A stretch of 64,000 nucleotides of DNA from PALSA-612 sp963776375 (GCA_963776375.1 CAVZMF010000002.1:744001-808000); one strand, 5' to 3'; shown: positions 1-8,785, counted from the first letter of the stretch. Notes: generated by a model not told the origin, from the letters alone. Translations and numbers: made by a program.

Positions 1-109
1 GCGGAATGCGCAAGCTGACCGTCGGCGGGCACGGAGGACGAAAGCGCCACCGACTCGGCGCATTGTCTTTGCGAAGATGTCCGGCGGCCGCGGTGGTTAG
101 GATCCGTTC
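1..109. other. window edge, no gene called
   Basis: One plus-strand frame stays open from the left edge to a TAG at 98-100 and could be the Arg-rich tail of a gene that begins outside the window. Nothing in it is recognisable. Confidence 0.3.
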
Positions 110-328
110 GTGCACCTCCGAGCTCCGAGCATCGCACCGGGCGTCCAGGCGTTCCTCTGGGCGCTGACGATCACGGTCTACCTCTGGCTGTTCATGCTCG
201 CCGTCGGCGTCGACGGCGCCGTCTCGGCGATCGTGGCGGTCGTCGCCGGGGCAGCGGTGTTCATGCTGGTGCGCCTCTACGGCGAGGACCTGACCCGCCG
301 GCGGCGGCGCCGGCGCACGAGCCCCTGA
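110..328 (+). CDS. small two-helix membrane protein, function unknown
   Basis: This is a 72-residue protein that I do not recognise. Residues about 14-33 and 35-54 are two hydrophobic stretches long enough to cross the membrane as a hairpin. A run of seven arginines near the C-terminus would keep that end in the cytoplasm. The start is GTG, with a weak purine stretch (TTAGGA) just upstream. No domain or motif suggests a reaction. It is the only plus-strand gene before 3955. Its last 50 bases overlap a poorly supported minus-strand frame. Confidence 0.5.
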   Translation: MHLRAPSIAPGVQAFLWALTITVYLWLFMLAVGVDGAVSAIVAVVAGAAVFMLVRLYGEDLTRRRRRRRTSP

Positions 329-492
329 TCGCCTGAGAGCGAATGCATGAGGAGACGGGCCTGCTCGCGGCCGAGCGCCCGCTCCAGGCGGCGCCGGGCC
401 GGAATGCGGCGCTTGACGGCCCGACCGACGAGCGCACAGTGGCTCAGCAGCCGCCGTCGCGCCCGGGGGTTTTCCACGACGTAGGAGCTCAT
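277..492 (-). CDS. possible small arginine-rich protein
   Basis: A 71-residue frame begins with ATG at 492 and has GGAAAG about six bases upstream. The product is very basic, with about 20 arginines and no domain. It overlaps the end of the gene at 110-328. In DNA of this GC content such frames arise easily by chance, so it is listed only because it fills an otherwise empty 220-base gap. Confidence 0.22.
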   Translation of the reverse strand: MSSYVVENPRARRRLLSHCALVGRAVKRRIPARRRLERALGREQARLLMHSLSGDQGLVRRRRRRRVRSSP

Positions 493-551
493 GGTGCTTT
501 CCAAGATCGGCACGCGGCCGCGAAGAAAGATCCCTGACGAGAGGGGAGCCG

Positions 552-1157
552 CTAGTGCAGCTCGAGGCGCCGCGCGTCGAACGACGCCGAGTAGAGCTCG
601 GCTTCGAACTCCTCGATCGATCGCAGCGCGTCCTCCACGAACACGTGCCGGACGACCCCGACCGCGGCGTCGTTGTGGAAGGGGACGTCGACGTGCTCGG
701 GAGAGACGATGTTGATCGAGACCTTCATGCAGGCAGGGCAGCGCACGGCCACGCCGATCGATCCGTCCGCCGTTCCGGGTGCCAGGAGCCAGAACATGGA
801 CGGGAAGACGGGCCGCGGCCGCTCCTCGGGGTAGCAGAAGAAGCTCCACGGCCACTCCCCCGCACCGATACGCCTCGCAGCGAGGTCGCCGAACTCGTCT
901 TGTAGGGGCTCGAGCCGGTCGGTCATCAGGTTCAGGAACAGGCTCGGCTGCAGTCCGAGTGGCGCCCAGTCGAGCTCGTCGTGCGAGAGCAGACCGAAGT
1001 GGTCGTCGCCGCAGGCGCAGGCGTACCGAACCCGGAACACCGACGGATGGGCAGCGCCCGGCAGCCTCTCGAGCTCTCGGAAGTCGTGCAGCTTCACGCG
1101 TGCCTCGCCCCACGCCGGACACGAGAACGTGTACCTGGTGGTGATCGGGTCGTACAT
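552..1157 (-). CDS. conserved-looking cytoplasmic protein with cysteine pairs
   Basis: This is a 201-residue soluble protein that I do not recognise. Three cysteine sites stand out: Cys13 (FSCPAW), Cys47/Cys49 (YACACGDDH) and a CPAC pair near residue 140. They could form one zinc site or two. There is no signal peptide or membrane helix. The frame is clean, begins with ATG, and is the last minus-strand gene after apt, from which it is separated by 63 bases. A role in the apt operon is possible but unsupported. Confidence 0.55.
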   Translation of the reverse strand: MYDPITTRYTFSCPAWGEARVKLHDFRELERLPGAAHPSVFRVRYACACGDDHFGLLSHDELDWAPLGLQPSLFLNLMTDRLEPLQDEFGDLAARRIGAGEWPWSFFCYPEERPRPVFPSMFWLLAPGTADGSIGVAVRCPACMKVSINIVSPEHVDVPFHNDAAVGVVRHVFVEDALRSIEEFEAELYSASFDARRLELH

Positions 1158-1220
1158 CCTGGGAGTTCTAATCGGCGGCCCGGACGTGTTTCTAAACGGC
1201 GTGCGCGGCCTGTCGACAGC

Positions 1221-1739
1221 TCAGTACTCGATCAACGAGAAGATGTCGTAGCCCTCGAGCTGCTCGCGGCCCTTCAGAAAGCCGAGCTCGATGATGAACG
1301 GAAGGCCCACGACGGTGCCGCCGAGCTGCTCGACGAGCTCGACCGTCGCCTTTGCGGTGCCGCCCGTCGCCAGGACGTCGTCGTGAACGAGGACGCGCTG
1401 CCCGGGGCGGATCGAGTCCGCGTGCACCTCGAGCTGGTCGAAGCCGTACTCGAGCGCGTACTTCACAGCCACAGTCCGCCACGGGAGCTTGCCCGGCTTC
1501 CGGGCGGCGACGAAGCCGCAGCCGAGCCGGCAAGCGAGCGCGCCCCCCGTGATGTAGCCGCGCGCCTCCGCTCCCAGCACGATGTCTGGCTCCCGCGGCC
1601 CCGCCCACTCCGCGATGCGGTCGACCGCCTCGCGCAGGGCTTCGGCATCGGCGAGCAGGGGCATGATGTCCTTGAAGACCACCCCCGGCTTCGGAAAGTC
1701 AGGAACGTCGCGGATTCTGGTCGTGAGGTCGATCGGCAC
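1221..1739 (-). CDS. apt: adenine phosphoribosyltransferase
   Basis: Apt converts adenine and PRPP to AMP and pyrophosphate in the cytoplasm (purine salvage). The 172-residue protein has the normal family length and begins with the typical IRDVPDFPKPGVVFKDI segment. The PRPP-binding motif VLVHDDVLATGGT lies at residues 116-128. The GTG start lies 18 bases after the stop of the merR gene, so apt is probably the last gene of the pgsA-rsiG-FHA-merR operon. Linkage of apt to signalling genes has no clear functional reason here. No residue of the active site is missing. Confidence 0.95.
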   Translation of the reverse strand: MPIDLTTRIRDVPDFPKPGVVFKDIMPLLADAEALREAVDRIAEWAGPREPDIVLGAEARGYITGGALACRLGCGFVAARKPGKLPWRTVAVKYALEYGFDQLEVHADSIRPGQRVLVHDDVLATGGTAKATVELVEQLGGTVVGLPFIIELGFLKGREQLEGYDIFSLIEY

Positions 1740-1757
1740 GGACGGAGCCTATCGCCC

Positions 1758-2459
1758 TCAGCCGGCAGCGATCCGGCGCAGGCTCCGCCAGAGGAGCAGC
1801 TGCGACAGCTCCTGGGTCAGCTCGCCAAGCGACCGGAGATCCTCGAGCCCTGCCTGGCGACGCTCGAGGTTCCGCCCATGCAGCGCTGGGGCGGTGATCT
1901 GCCCCAGCAGCGCGGCGTTCCGCTCGGCGGAGGTCTGGAACGTCCGCAGATGGCGCGCGCTCATGCCGTAGCCGGCGAGCTGCGTGCACAGGACGGCGAT
2001 CTCGACGTCGGACTCCCGGTAGCGCCGCTCGCCGCGGCCCGTCGCCGACTGCAGCAGGCCGAAGCCCTCCAGGTCGCGAACGGCGGCCGGCGGGATGCCC
2101 GCGCGCGCACACAGCTCCTCGAGCGTCACGTCCTGCTCCTCCGCGGATGCCAGCGCCGCGCGACGGCGGCGCTTGCCTTTCGGGACCGAGGTGGCGAGCT
2201 GCTGCCGGATCACCCGTAGAGGAAGAAACTCGTCCCTCTGCAGGCGCAGAATCGTCTCCAGCCGCTCGACGTCGTCCTCGCCGAACAACCGGTACCCCCC
2301 TTGCGTCCGGCGCGGAGTGAGGAGTCCCTGGTCCTCGAGGTACCGGATCTTGGAGATCGAGATGTCGGGAAACTCCGGCTTCAGGCGGCGGCACACCGCG
2401 CCGATCGTCTGCAGCCGCGGAGACGCGGACGCGGCCTCGTAGCTGGTCGCGACGCTCAT
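1758..2459 (-). CDS. MerR-family regulator, FtsR-like
   Basis: This 233-residue protein has an N-terminal winged-helix MerR domain (about residues 15-85, with IRYLEDQGLLTPRRTQGGYR) and a longer C-terminal region. In Mycobacterium and Corynebacterium the MerR-type regulator FtsR (Rv1828), which controls ftsZ, is encoded directly after the FHA protein GarA/OdhI. The same order is seen here. The ATG start overlaps the FHA stop by four bases (ATGA), so the two are translationally coupled. Assignment to the FtsR group rests on this context and overall layout. DNA targets cannot be read from the window. Confidence 0.75.
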   Translation of the reverse strand: MSVATSYEAASASPRLQTIGAVCRRLKPEFPDISISKIRYLEDQGLLTPRRTQGGYRLFGEDDVERLETILRLQRDEFLPLRVIRQQLATSVPKGKRRRRAALASAEEQDVTLEELCARAGIPPAAVRDLEGFGLLQSATGRGERRYRESDVEIAVLCTQLAGYGMSARHLRTFQTSAERNAALLGQITAPALHGRNLERRQAGLEDLRSLGELTQELSQLLLWRSLRRIAAG

Positions 2460-2917
2460 CGCGCGAGGAACACGAAGCGGTACTTGCCGATCTGTACCTC
2501 GTCGTCGTCGGTGAGTGACGCCCGCTCGATGCGGTGCCGGTTCAGGAACGTGCCGTTGAGGCTGCCGAGATCCTCGATCGTGAACCGCCCGCCCTCCTGG
2601 GCGATGACGGCGTGGCTGCGAGAGACGGTGACGTCGTCGAGGAAGATGTCGCAGTCGGGGGAGCGGCCGACCGACGTACGCTCGCGCTGGAGCTCGAAGA
2701 CCTCGCCGGAGCGGCCGCCGCCGGAACGGACCACCAACGCGGGGCCGTCGACGCCCTCGACGCCGGGACCGGCATCGTCCGTCAGGCTCTCCGGCGTGTA
2801 GCTCAGCGTCGTCTCGGCCTCGCTCGCCTCGCGCTCGAGCATCGCACCGCAGCGGGCGCAGTAGTTCGCGGCCTCGGAGTTCTGGAAGCCGCACTCGGCG
2901 CAGTAGATGTGGCTCAC
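2456..2917 (-). CDS. zinc-ribbon FHA protein, GarA/OdhI-like
   Basis: This 153-residue protein has an N-terminal zinc ribbon (Cys6, Cys9, Cys20, Cys23), a linker, and a C-terminal FHA domain that binds phosphothreonine. The FHA signatures are GRS (84-86), SRSH (99-102) and NGT (121-123). Residues 35-37 are ETT, like the ETT segment that Ser/Thr kinases phosphorylate in GarA/OdhI. When phosphorylated there, GarA folds on its own FHA domain and stops inhibiting central-metabolism enzymes. The added zinc ribbon is not part of mycobacterial GarA. The gene overlaps both neighbours by ATGA. That it acts as a kinase-controlled switch is inferred from the motif and synteny. Confidence 0.8.
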   Translation of the reverse strand: MSHIYCAECGFQNSEAANYCARCGAMLEREASEAETTLSYTPESLTDDAGPGVEGVDGPALVVRSGGGRSGEVFELQRERTSVGRSPDCDIFLDDVTVSRSHAVIAQEGGRFTIEDLGSLNGTFLNRHRIERASLTDDDEVQIGKYRFVFLAR

Positions 2918-3156
2918 TCTGACTCTGGCGTGGCCTTGCGGGAGAGGATCTCGCTCAGACGGTGGACGTCGACGTGAGCGAGCTCTTCCTCGGACTTGCC
3001 GCGCTTGCGCGCGACCCGCTCGGCCCGCAGGATGTCGATCTTCCCCTGTAGGAGCCTGCGCTCGTAGGAGACCTCGCTCTCCCTCCGCTCCAGCTCCTCG
3101 ATCAGCAGGTCGAGATCCTCGTCGCTCAGCGTGGTCAGATCCGGAAGTGGTTCCAC
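2914..3156 (-). CDS. RsiG-like c-di-GMP-binding anti-sigma candidate
   Basis: This 80-residue, mostly helical protein carries one exact copy of the signature E-x3-S-x2-R-x3-Q-x3-D: Glu26, Ser30, Arg33, Gln37 and Asp41. That signature defines c-di-GMP binding in the anti-sigma factor RsiG. Streptomyces RsiG has two copies in one chain. The Rubrobacter form has one copy and works as a homodimer, so a single copy fits a deep-branching actinobacterium. RsiG holds the sigma factor WhiG when loaded with c-di-GMP. No sigma factor lies in this window. GTG start; AAAGGG lies upstream. The stop overlaps the FHA start (ATGA). Confidence 0.72.
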   Translation of the reverse strand: MEPLPDLTTLSDEDLDLLIEELERRESEVSYERRLLQGKIDILRAERVARKRGKSEEELAHVDVHRLSEILSRKATPESE

Positions 3157-3207
3157 ATCGCCCTTTCGTCGCGTTCGGACGGCCGGCTCATTGAAGCAGC
3201 AGGCCGA

Positions 3208-3801
3208 TCAAGGGTCAACCTCTACTTGAGATTTGCGGCCCGGAGCCGTTCTCCTGCCCAGAGCGCGCCAGGCGCCCACCGCATAGACGCCGGCGGCGGC
3301 GATCGCGAGCCCGACGCCGATCCAGAAGAGGACGAGCGGCCAGGTCGCGTCGCTGTCGGTGACGATCACGCAGCCGACGGCGAGGTAGAGGACCCACGTC
3401 GCGGTCTTGCCCAGGAAGTTGACCGAGAACTCGTAGCCCCGCGGTTGCACGAAGCGCGCGCCCACGATCAGGAGAATGTCCCTGCCGAAGACGATGACGA
3501 GGGCCACCCAAGGCAGACGGTCGGCGAGAAAGAGCAGCAGGACGGCCGCGTCGATCATCAGACGGTCGGCCAGCGGGTCGGCGTACTTGCCGAACTCCGA
3601 CTCGACGTGCCAGCGGCGTGCCAGCGCGCCGTCGACCTGGTCGGTCACCGCCGCGATCGCGAAGATGATGCCCGCGGGCCAACTGTGGCCGCCCTCGGCC
3701 TCGACCATGAGCACGACGAAGACGGGCACGAGCACGAAGCGCAGGATCGTGAGCGCATTCGGGATCTGGCGGTACACCTGCGGAACGGCCACGGCGCTCA
3801 T
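3208..3801 (-). CDS. pgsA: CDP-alcohol phosphatidyltransferase, PgsA-type
   Basis: This integral membrane enzyme joins a CDP-diacylglycerol phosphatidyl group to an alcohol, most likely glycerol 3-phosphate, as the first step to phosphatidylglycerol. The family motif D-x2-DG-x2-AR-x8-G-x3-D-x3-D is complete (DQVDGALAR, then G-KYA-D-PLA-D). About six hydrophobic segments follow. I chose the start at 3801 (MSAVAVPQVYRQIPNALT), giving 197 residues, the usual length; earlier in-frame ATGs would add a non-conserved tail. It heads the operon with the RsiG-like, FHA and MerR genes. In mycobacteria a pgsA homologue also lies a few genes before garA. Confidence 0.88.
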   Translation of the reverse strand: MSAVAVPQVYRQIPNALTILRFVLVPVFVVLMVEAEGGHSWPAGIIFAIAAVTDQVDGALARRWHVESEFGKYADPLADRLMIDAAVLLLFLADRLPWVALVIVFGRDILLIVGARFVQPRGYEFSVNFLGKTATWVLYLAVGCVIVTDSDATWPLVLFWIGVGLAIAAAGVYAVGAWRALGRRTAPGRKSQVEVDP

Positions 3802-3954
3802 GCTCTCATGCCTCGTCCTGCCCAACGTGTCTCGGTCCGACATGTCGCTTCTGCCGGCGCCAGGTAGCCCAACCTCCTCCCCACCGCGATCGTATCGACG
3901 AAGTCCGCACGCGTGTGAAACGCAACAGTGCCGGAAGCGTGACAATCCTTCCCC

Positions 3955-4970
3955 ATGGCCGACGATCGGCGTTCACTGCCAGGGTTCGTCACCGCGCACT
4001 CGCATGCCTTTCAGCGCGCACTTCGCGGTCTGGGCGGCGGAGGCGATTTCTGGGCCTGGCGCGAGTCGATGCTGGCCGAGGCCGCGCGACAGACCCCGCA
4101 GACCGTCCGCGCCGGGTACGAGCACGTGTACCGCGAGATGCGAGGCGCCGGCTACACCGCCGTGGGCGAGTTCCACTACCTCGGGCTCGACGAGGCCACG
4201 GCGGCCGTCGAGGCCGCTCGCGCGGCCGGGATCGAGATCGTGCTGCTGCTCGCGGCCTACGAGCGCGGTGGGCTCGAGCGGTTCCGCCAGAGCTCGGTGA
4301 CCGAGTACCTCGACCAGGTCGAGCGCCTCCGTGCGGGCGGCGCGCAACGTCGGCGTCGCCCCCCACTCCGTCCGAGCCTGCTCGGCGGCGTGGCTGGCCG
4401 AGATCGGCAGCTATGCGGAGCGTGAGAGCCTCGTCGCTCCACGTGCACGCCGACGAGCAGCCGCGCGAGGTCGAGGAGTGCCTCGCCGAGCACGGCGTCA
4501 GGCCGATCGAGCTCCTCGCCCGCGCCGGCTGCCTGACGTCGGCCACGACCGTCGTCCACGCCACCCATGCCTCCCCGGCCGAGCTCGACCTGATCGCGGA
4601 CGCCGGCGCCGCCGTGTGCCTTTGCCCGACCACCGAGGCGAACCTCGGCGACGGCTTCCCGCCGCTCGAGGGGCTGCTCGAGCGCGGGATCCGGCTCGCG
4701 ATCGGGTCCGACGCCAACGTCCGGCTCGACCCGCTCGAGGAGCTGCGCGAGCTCGAGGGCACTGCGCGCCGCCTGACGGGCCGGCGGGAGGTGATCCCGG
4801 TGCCCGAGCTGCTCGCGATCGGGTCGTCGGGCGGCGCCGAGACGCTCGGCCTCGAGGACTGGCCGGACGTCGAGGTCGATCTCGATCACCCGGCTCTCCG
4901 CGGCGTCGCCCCCGAGGACGTGCCGGCCGCGCTCGTCTTCTCGTGCGGCGCCGACGTGCTCCGCGCCTGA
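3955..4970 (+). CDS. hutF: formimidoylglutamate deiminase, two frameshifts in this assembly
   Basis: HutF hydrolyses N-formimino-L-glutamate to N-formyl-L-glutamate and ammonia (histidine degradation). It belongs to the metal-dependent amidohydrolases. The metal-binding HSH sits in VTAHSHAFQRAL near the N-terminus, followed by DFWAWRESML, GYTAVGEFHYL, HVHADEQ and SDANVRLDP. Reading needs a skip of one extra base near 4340-4345 and another near 4436; length modulo 3 (1016 bases) agrees with two insertions. The first roughly 45 residues of long HutF proteins are absent and start at ATG 3955 seems real. No other hut gene is adjacent. Single-base sequencing errors are the likelier cause than decay. 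Confidence 0.75.
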
Positions 4971-4990
4971 GGCCGAGACGGGACCAAAAA

Positions 4991-5020
4991 GAGAGGCGGC
5001 GGGGAGACCCGCCGCCTCTC
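4991..5020 (-). terminator. intrinsic terminator
   Basis: A perfect 13-bp stem (GAGAGGCGGCGGG against CCCGCCGCCTCTC) with a GAGA loop is followed on the minus strand by TTTTT (4986-4990). It ends transcription of the secreted-protein gene that stops at 5060. It also lies just past the hutF stop at 4970. This is the only textbook intrinsic terminator in the window. Confidence 0.9.
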
Positions 5021-5059
5021 GTGTCGCCTCTCGCGAGACGACTTGGGGGTGATGTCGAG

Positions 5060-7058
5060 CTAGACGTTCACCTTCACGAGCCCAGTACCCCAGTTCGTGA
5101 ACTCGTCCCTCGTCCCACCACAGGTCGGGTCGAAGACGAAGTCCGCGGTGCTGCAACTCGGGTACTGGATGTACTCCGACGCCAGGTAGAGCGAGTGACC
5201 GTCACCGACGGCGGCCGAGTAGTCGCCCCAGCGGGGAGTACCGAAGAAGTACCAGGCGAAGTCATCGAGGATGTCCTGACCCGCCAGCACGACCGGGATG
5301 CTGCTTACCGGGTGTGCGTCGCTCACCCTGGAGACCGCAACACTCGGGAAGTGCGTGTTGCCGGTGAGCGTGTAGACGATCGCGGCATTCTCATCAGCCG
5401 CCGGCCCGACGGCGATCGCCGGGAAGACCACGTCGTTGTTCCAGTTGGCAATGTAGCCCTGGGCTTTACCGTTGCTGCTGACCTTGACCTCCGCAGACGA
5501 ACGGGCCTGCGAAGCAGGTGGCCGAGATGTCGAAGTACGCGATCGCCGAGCGGCGGTGGAGCTTGCCGACCGGGTCGGCAACGAGGGCGTCGGTGTTCAG
5601 GCCGCCCCAGTTGTGCGCCGCCGTCGTAGCCGGCTTCACCGTCTTGACCTCGTTCATCCGGTCATCGTTGTTGGCGATCGGCCCAGGCTCGCAGAACGGG
5701 CCGACGAAGACGTCGCAGAGCGGCTGGTTCCCCGACGACGGCTGCTCCGCGTACGGAGAGAAGAACGGCGTGTCGGTGAACGGGAAGCCGTACGACTCGG
5801 TGCCGACGATCGTGTAGCTGACGGCGATCGACGGGAAGAACCCGCTGATCGACGCCGTGTTCGTGAACGCCCAGAGGGCGATCCGGTTGTCGACCGAGCC
5901 GAACCAGTCGAGTGCCGACAGGGCGAACTCCGTGCCAGCGTGATCGGTCACCTGCGACAGGTTCGGTGACGTCCCCGGCTGGAGCGAGTACCAGCAGAAC
6001 GGGTTGAACGGGATACCGCTCGAGATGGGTGGCCCGTAGAACCCGTTACCGCAGTCGTCGAAGCCCTCCGGCGTGAGGAAACTCCCACCGATGTCTGCGT
6101 AGACGATGTTCGGGAACACGAACCCGGCCGCGAGAGCGGTCGAGTCGATGATGTACATCTGGGTGCCGTTGAACGCCGGCGAATCCCAGTCGAACGAGTT
6201 CGTCGAGATGAACAGCGCGTTCTTGTTCATCCCCAGCAACGGCTGGTCTGCGAGACAGCCGTCGACCGGGTCACACACCAGGCCGTCGAAGCTCGTGTCC
6301 ATCACGTAGATGTTGTAGATGGACAGCGGGTCCGACGTCGTGCTCACGGCGATGAAGACAGCCGAGCCGGGAGCACACCCGGGCGGACCGTACGCGACCT
6401 CGGTCACGTACCACTTGCGCGTCACGTTGTCGTAGTGGGCCTTCGGATCCGACACGGAGCAGTAGCCCGTGGTCAGGATCGCGTCAGCCCAGAACTGCTC
6501 CATCGGCTCCGCGTTCGTGACATGACCGAAGGTCGAGTTGCTGTAGATCGCGAACACGTTGTTCACGGCCTCGAACACGAAGCCGTTGCCCTCGGCCAGC
6601 GCCTGGTCCGGCGGCGTGTCGATGTAGCCGCCGGCAAACCCCTGGTCGAACGCGTTCAGGCCCCGCGCCCTCACCGAGTAATCGGTACCGGCAACGGCGG
6701 GTGCGACCGGCAGGCTGGCAGCATGCGGGACGAACACTGACCGCGCCTCGCCGGCCGCACCGTTCGTGCCGATGCTGCCCTTCGGACCCAGCTTGCCCGG
6801 GATCCTGCGGTCGTGCTTCAGGATCGCATTGGCGTTGCTCGGCGTCGGCGAGTTGATGAACTTGGCCTTCTTGCCCTGCGCCGGCTTGAACTGACCCGTC
6901 CCGGCCTTCTTGACGGCCTGCTTCTTCGGGCCGAACTTGAGGTTGTTGTGGCCAGCCTGCGTCGACGAGGTCGCTGCGCTCACCGACGCAGCTGCAAGCG
7001 CAGCCACCAGCAGCGCGGCCCCGAAGGCCACCGCTGTTGCAAATTTGCGTCGCTTCAC
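5060..7058 (-). CDS. large secreted protein, function unknown, one frameshift
   Basis: About 665 residues. The signal peptide is clear (KRRKF, then a hydrophobic core of about 17 residues ending ASVSA|ATSS). The mature part is rich in Trp, Tyr, Asn and paired cysteines, with many short beta-like segments. It looks like an extracellular beta-structured protein such as a propeller, but I recognise no named domain. GTG start at 7058 with a strong AGGAGAGGA Shine-Dalgarno sequence. The frame breaks near 5492 and needs one base skipped; total length (1999) is 3n+1. Codon use is less GC-rich than neighbours. It ends at the strong terminator at 4991-5020, so it is probably monocistronic. Confidence 0.7.
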
Positions 7059-7393
7059 AGATTCCTCTCCTCTCGATTCCAACTTCCTCTCTCCTCCTCC
7101 TCAAACAGCACTGCAACAAACATCCCTGCCCTCGAGGTCATCACCCCCCTTTCGAACGCCTAGCTTTCCCCCAATACGAACCTGTCCTGCTGGCAGTACG
7201 TCTGGTGCAGATACTCCTTGAGTCTCCCGAGGAGCTTGCGCACCTTGTGATGACGGACATTTCTAGCAGCGCAAGCGGACGGCGAGCACGGTAGCACGAC
7301 CAAAAACGGGTCGCCCGAGCCGTCCGGGGCGCGGCACGCCCCAGCGGTCTCACAACCGTCTCACTGCCCGTCACACGCACTGCAGGCATGAGC
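7059..7393. other. intergenic region between two secreted-protein genes
   Basis: These 335 bases separate the starts and stops of two minus-strand genes and should hold the promoter of the secreted-protein gene at 5060-7058. The sequence is less GC-rich than its surroundings. A minus-strand frame of about 46 codons ending at 7160 exists but has no ribosome-binding site. I see no repeat or RNA gene. Confidence 0.5.
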
Positions 7394-8614
7394 CTAGTCG
7401 GCAACGCGCCCAAACGCAAGTTGGTACGCGAGGCGCCAAAGGCAGCAGCCACGCCGCTTTTCGCGCTGTTTGCGGAGGTGCTGCGGGCACGGTCCACCGC
7501 CGTCATCATCCGCCCAGGTTCGGCCCGAGACGGTCGCTTTCCTTCCCTGTGCAGCACCTTTTCGCGCCCTGTGGGCCGACGAGGCCGCGGCGGCGCCGGT
7601 CCTGTAGAGCGCCGTCCAGTACGCCGTGCGCGTGAGGTACGCCCGCGAGGCCTGCTTGCCGCGAAGCCCGTAGGCGCCCTCATAGCTCGAATAAGGCTGC
7701 CTGACGGGTGAGGTCGCAGGCCCGTGGACGCTCGTCAGCCGTCGCGGGAGCGACGCCATGGCCGGCTCGATCTGGGTCCCTTCGTGCCACTCGTTGTAGC
7801 TCGTGATCGTGATCCGGTCGGCGCCGGCGGCGATCGCGGCCTTCCACATCCCGTCGTAGGTCGCGCCGGCGTCGCGCGGCCGGAAGCGCGTGTCGCCCGT
7901 CGCCCGCAGCGCGTCATATCCGGGTCCGACGGACGGGGCGCACAGCAGGCCGGCCTTGTGCGCCCGCGCGCAGAGCGACCCGAACGAGCCCGGCCCGAAC
8001 GTGACGTCGTCGTAGGTGTAGACGCCGGCGAAGTGCGCGGCCTGCGCCCGCGTGACGTTGGCTGTCTGCGCGAGCACCTGCATCCCCGGGAGCGGGAGCA
8101 CGCTCGCCCAGTCCGCCTCGTCGATCTCGAACGGGTGGTAGACGTACGCGCGGGTGATCCCGAGCTCCAGCAGGTGCGCGAGGTCGGCCGCGACGCTCTC
8201 CGCGCTTCGGTCGTCGTACGGCTCGATCTGGACAGCGACCTTGAGGCCCTGTTTCGTCGCCATGCCCATGATCATCGGCAGCAGCTCGTCTTCAGGTGAG
8301 CCCCGGCCCCACCAGGAGCTCACGACCTCGCCGATGCCGGCGCCGGCAATGTCGCGCATCTGCGCCTCGACGACGCGGGGATCCCGGCTCGAGTACGGGC
8401 CGCGGGCGGGGTAGTAGCTGGAGGCGAGGTCGAGCGGCGGGAGGTGATCGTTCTGGTCCCAGTGCTCGTAGCTACCGTCCAACTTGGGCGTGCCGTACCA
8501 GGGGTAGTAGAAGATCGACGCCTCGCGCCCGGACGAGGCGGCGTGCCCCCGCCCCACGGCGGCCGCGGACGCGAGCGCGAGAAGGAGCGCGAGAGCGAGT
8601 GCGAGCCGTGTCAT
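7394..8614 (-). CDS. secreted glycoside hydrolase family 99-like protein
   Basis: This exported protein resembles GH99 endo-alpha-mannosidases/mannanases. After a signal peptide (MTRLALALALLLALASAAA) come FYYPWYG, a segment with SSWWG, YVYHPFEI, and YNEWHEGTQIEP, the last matching the GH99 motif with its catalytic glutamates. The substrate would be an alpha-mannoside outside the cell, but this is family inference. I chose ATG 8614, because it starts the signal peptide. The last 50 or so residues after GAAAASSAHR are Lys/Arg-rich and not family-like, so an undetected base insertion near 7560 may hide an earlier stop. It stands alone. Confidence 0.75.
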   Translation of the reverse strand: MTRLALALALLLALASAAAVGRGHAASSGREASIFYYPWYGTPKLDGSYEHWDQNDHLPPLDLASSYYPARGPYSSRDPRVVEAQMRDIAGAGIGEVVSSWWGRGSPEDELLPMIMGMATKQGLKVAVQIEPYDDRSAESVAADLAHLLELGITRAYVYHPFEIDEADWASVLPLPGMQVLAQTANVTRAQAAHFAGVYTYDDVTFGPGSFGSLCARAHKAGLLCAPSVGPGYDALRATGDTRFRPRDAGATYDGMWKAAIAAGADRITITSYNEWHEGTQIEPAMASLPRRLTSVHGPATSPVRQPYSSYEGAYGLRGKQASRAYLTRTAYWTALYRTGAAAASSAHRARKGAAQGRKATVSGRTWADDDGGGPCPQHLRKQREKRRGCCLWRLAYQLAFGRVAD

Positions 8615-8785
8615 TCCGCAGAGGACCCGAGTGGCCGAGCCTGCCGGATCATGACAGCCGTTCACGCCGGAATCTACTGTCATCGCGTGAGCATCTCCTG
8701 CTTCTTCGTCGTCCTCGACATCTCACTAGGCAGGCGTGGCGGTGGTTTCTCGTCAGGCGGCTCCTGTGGGCGGGCTGGCAAGCGG

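Noticed and set aside
7160..7300. A 46-codon minus-strand frame (ending in a KLLGRLKEYLHQTY segment) between two secreted-protein genes.
   Set aside because: No ribosome-binding site and no recognisable fold; likely chance in an AT-richer gap.
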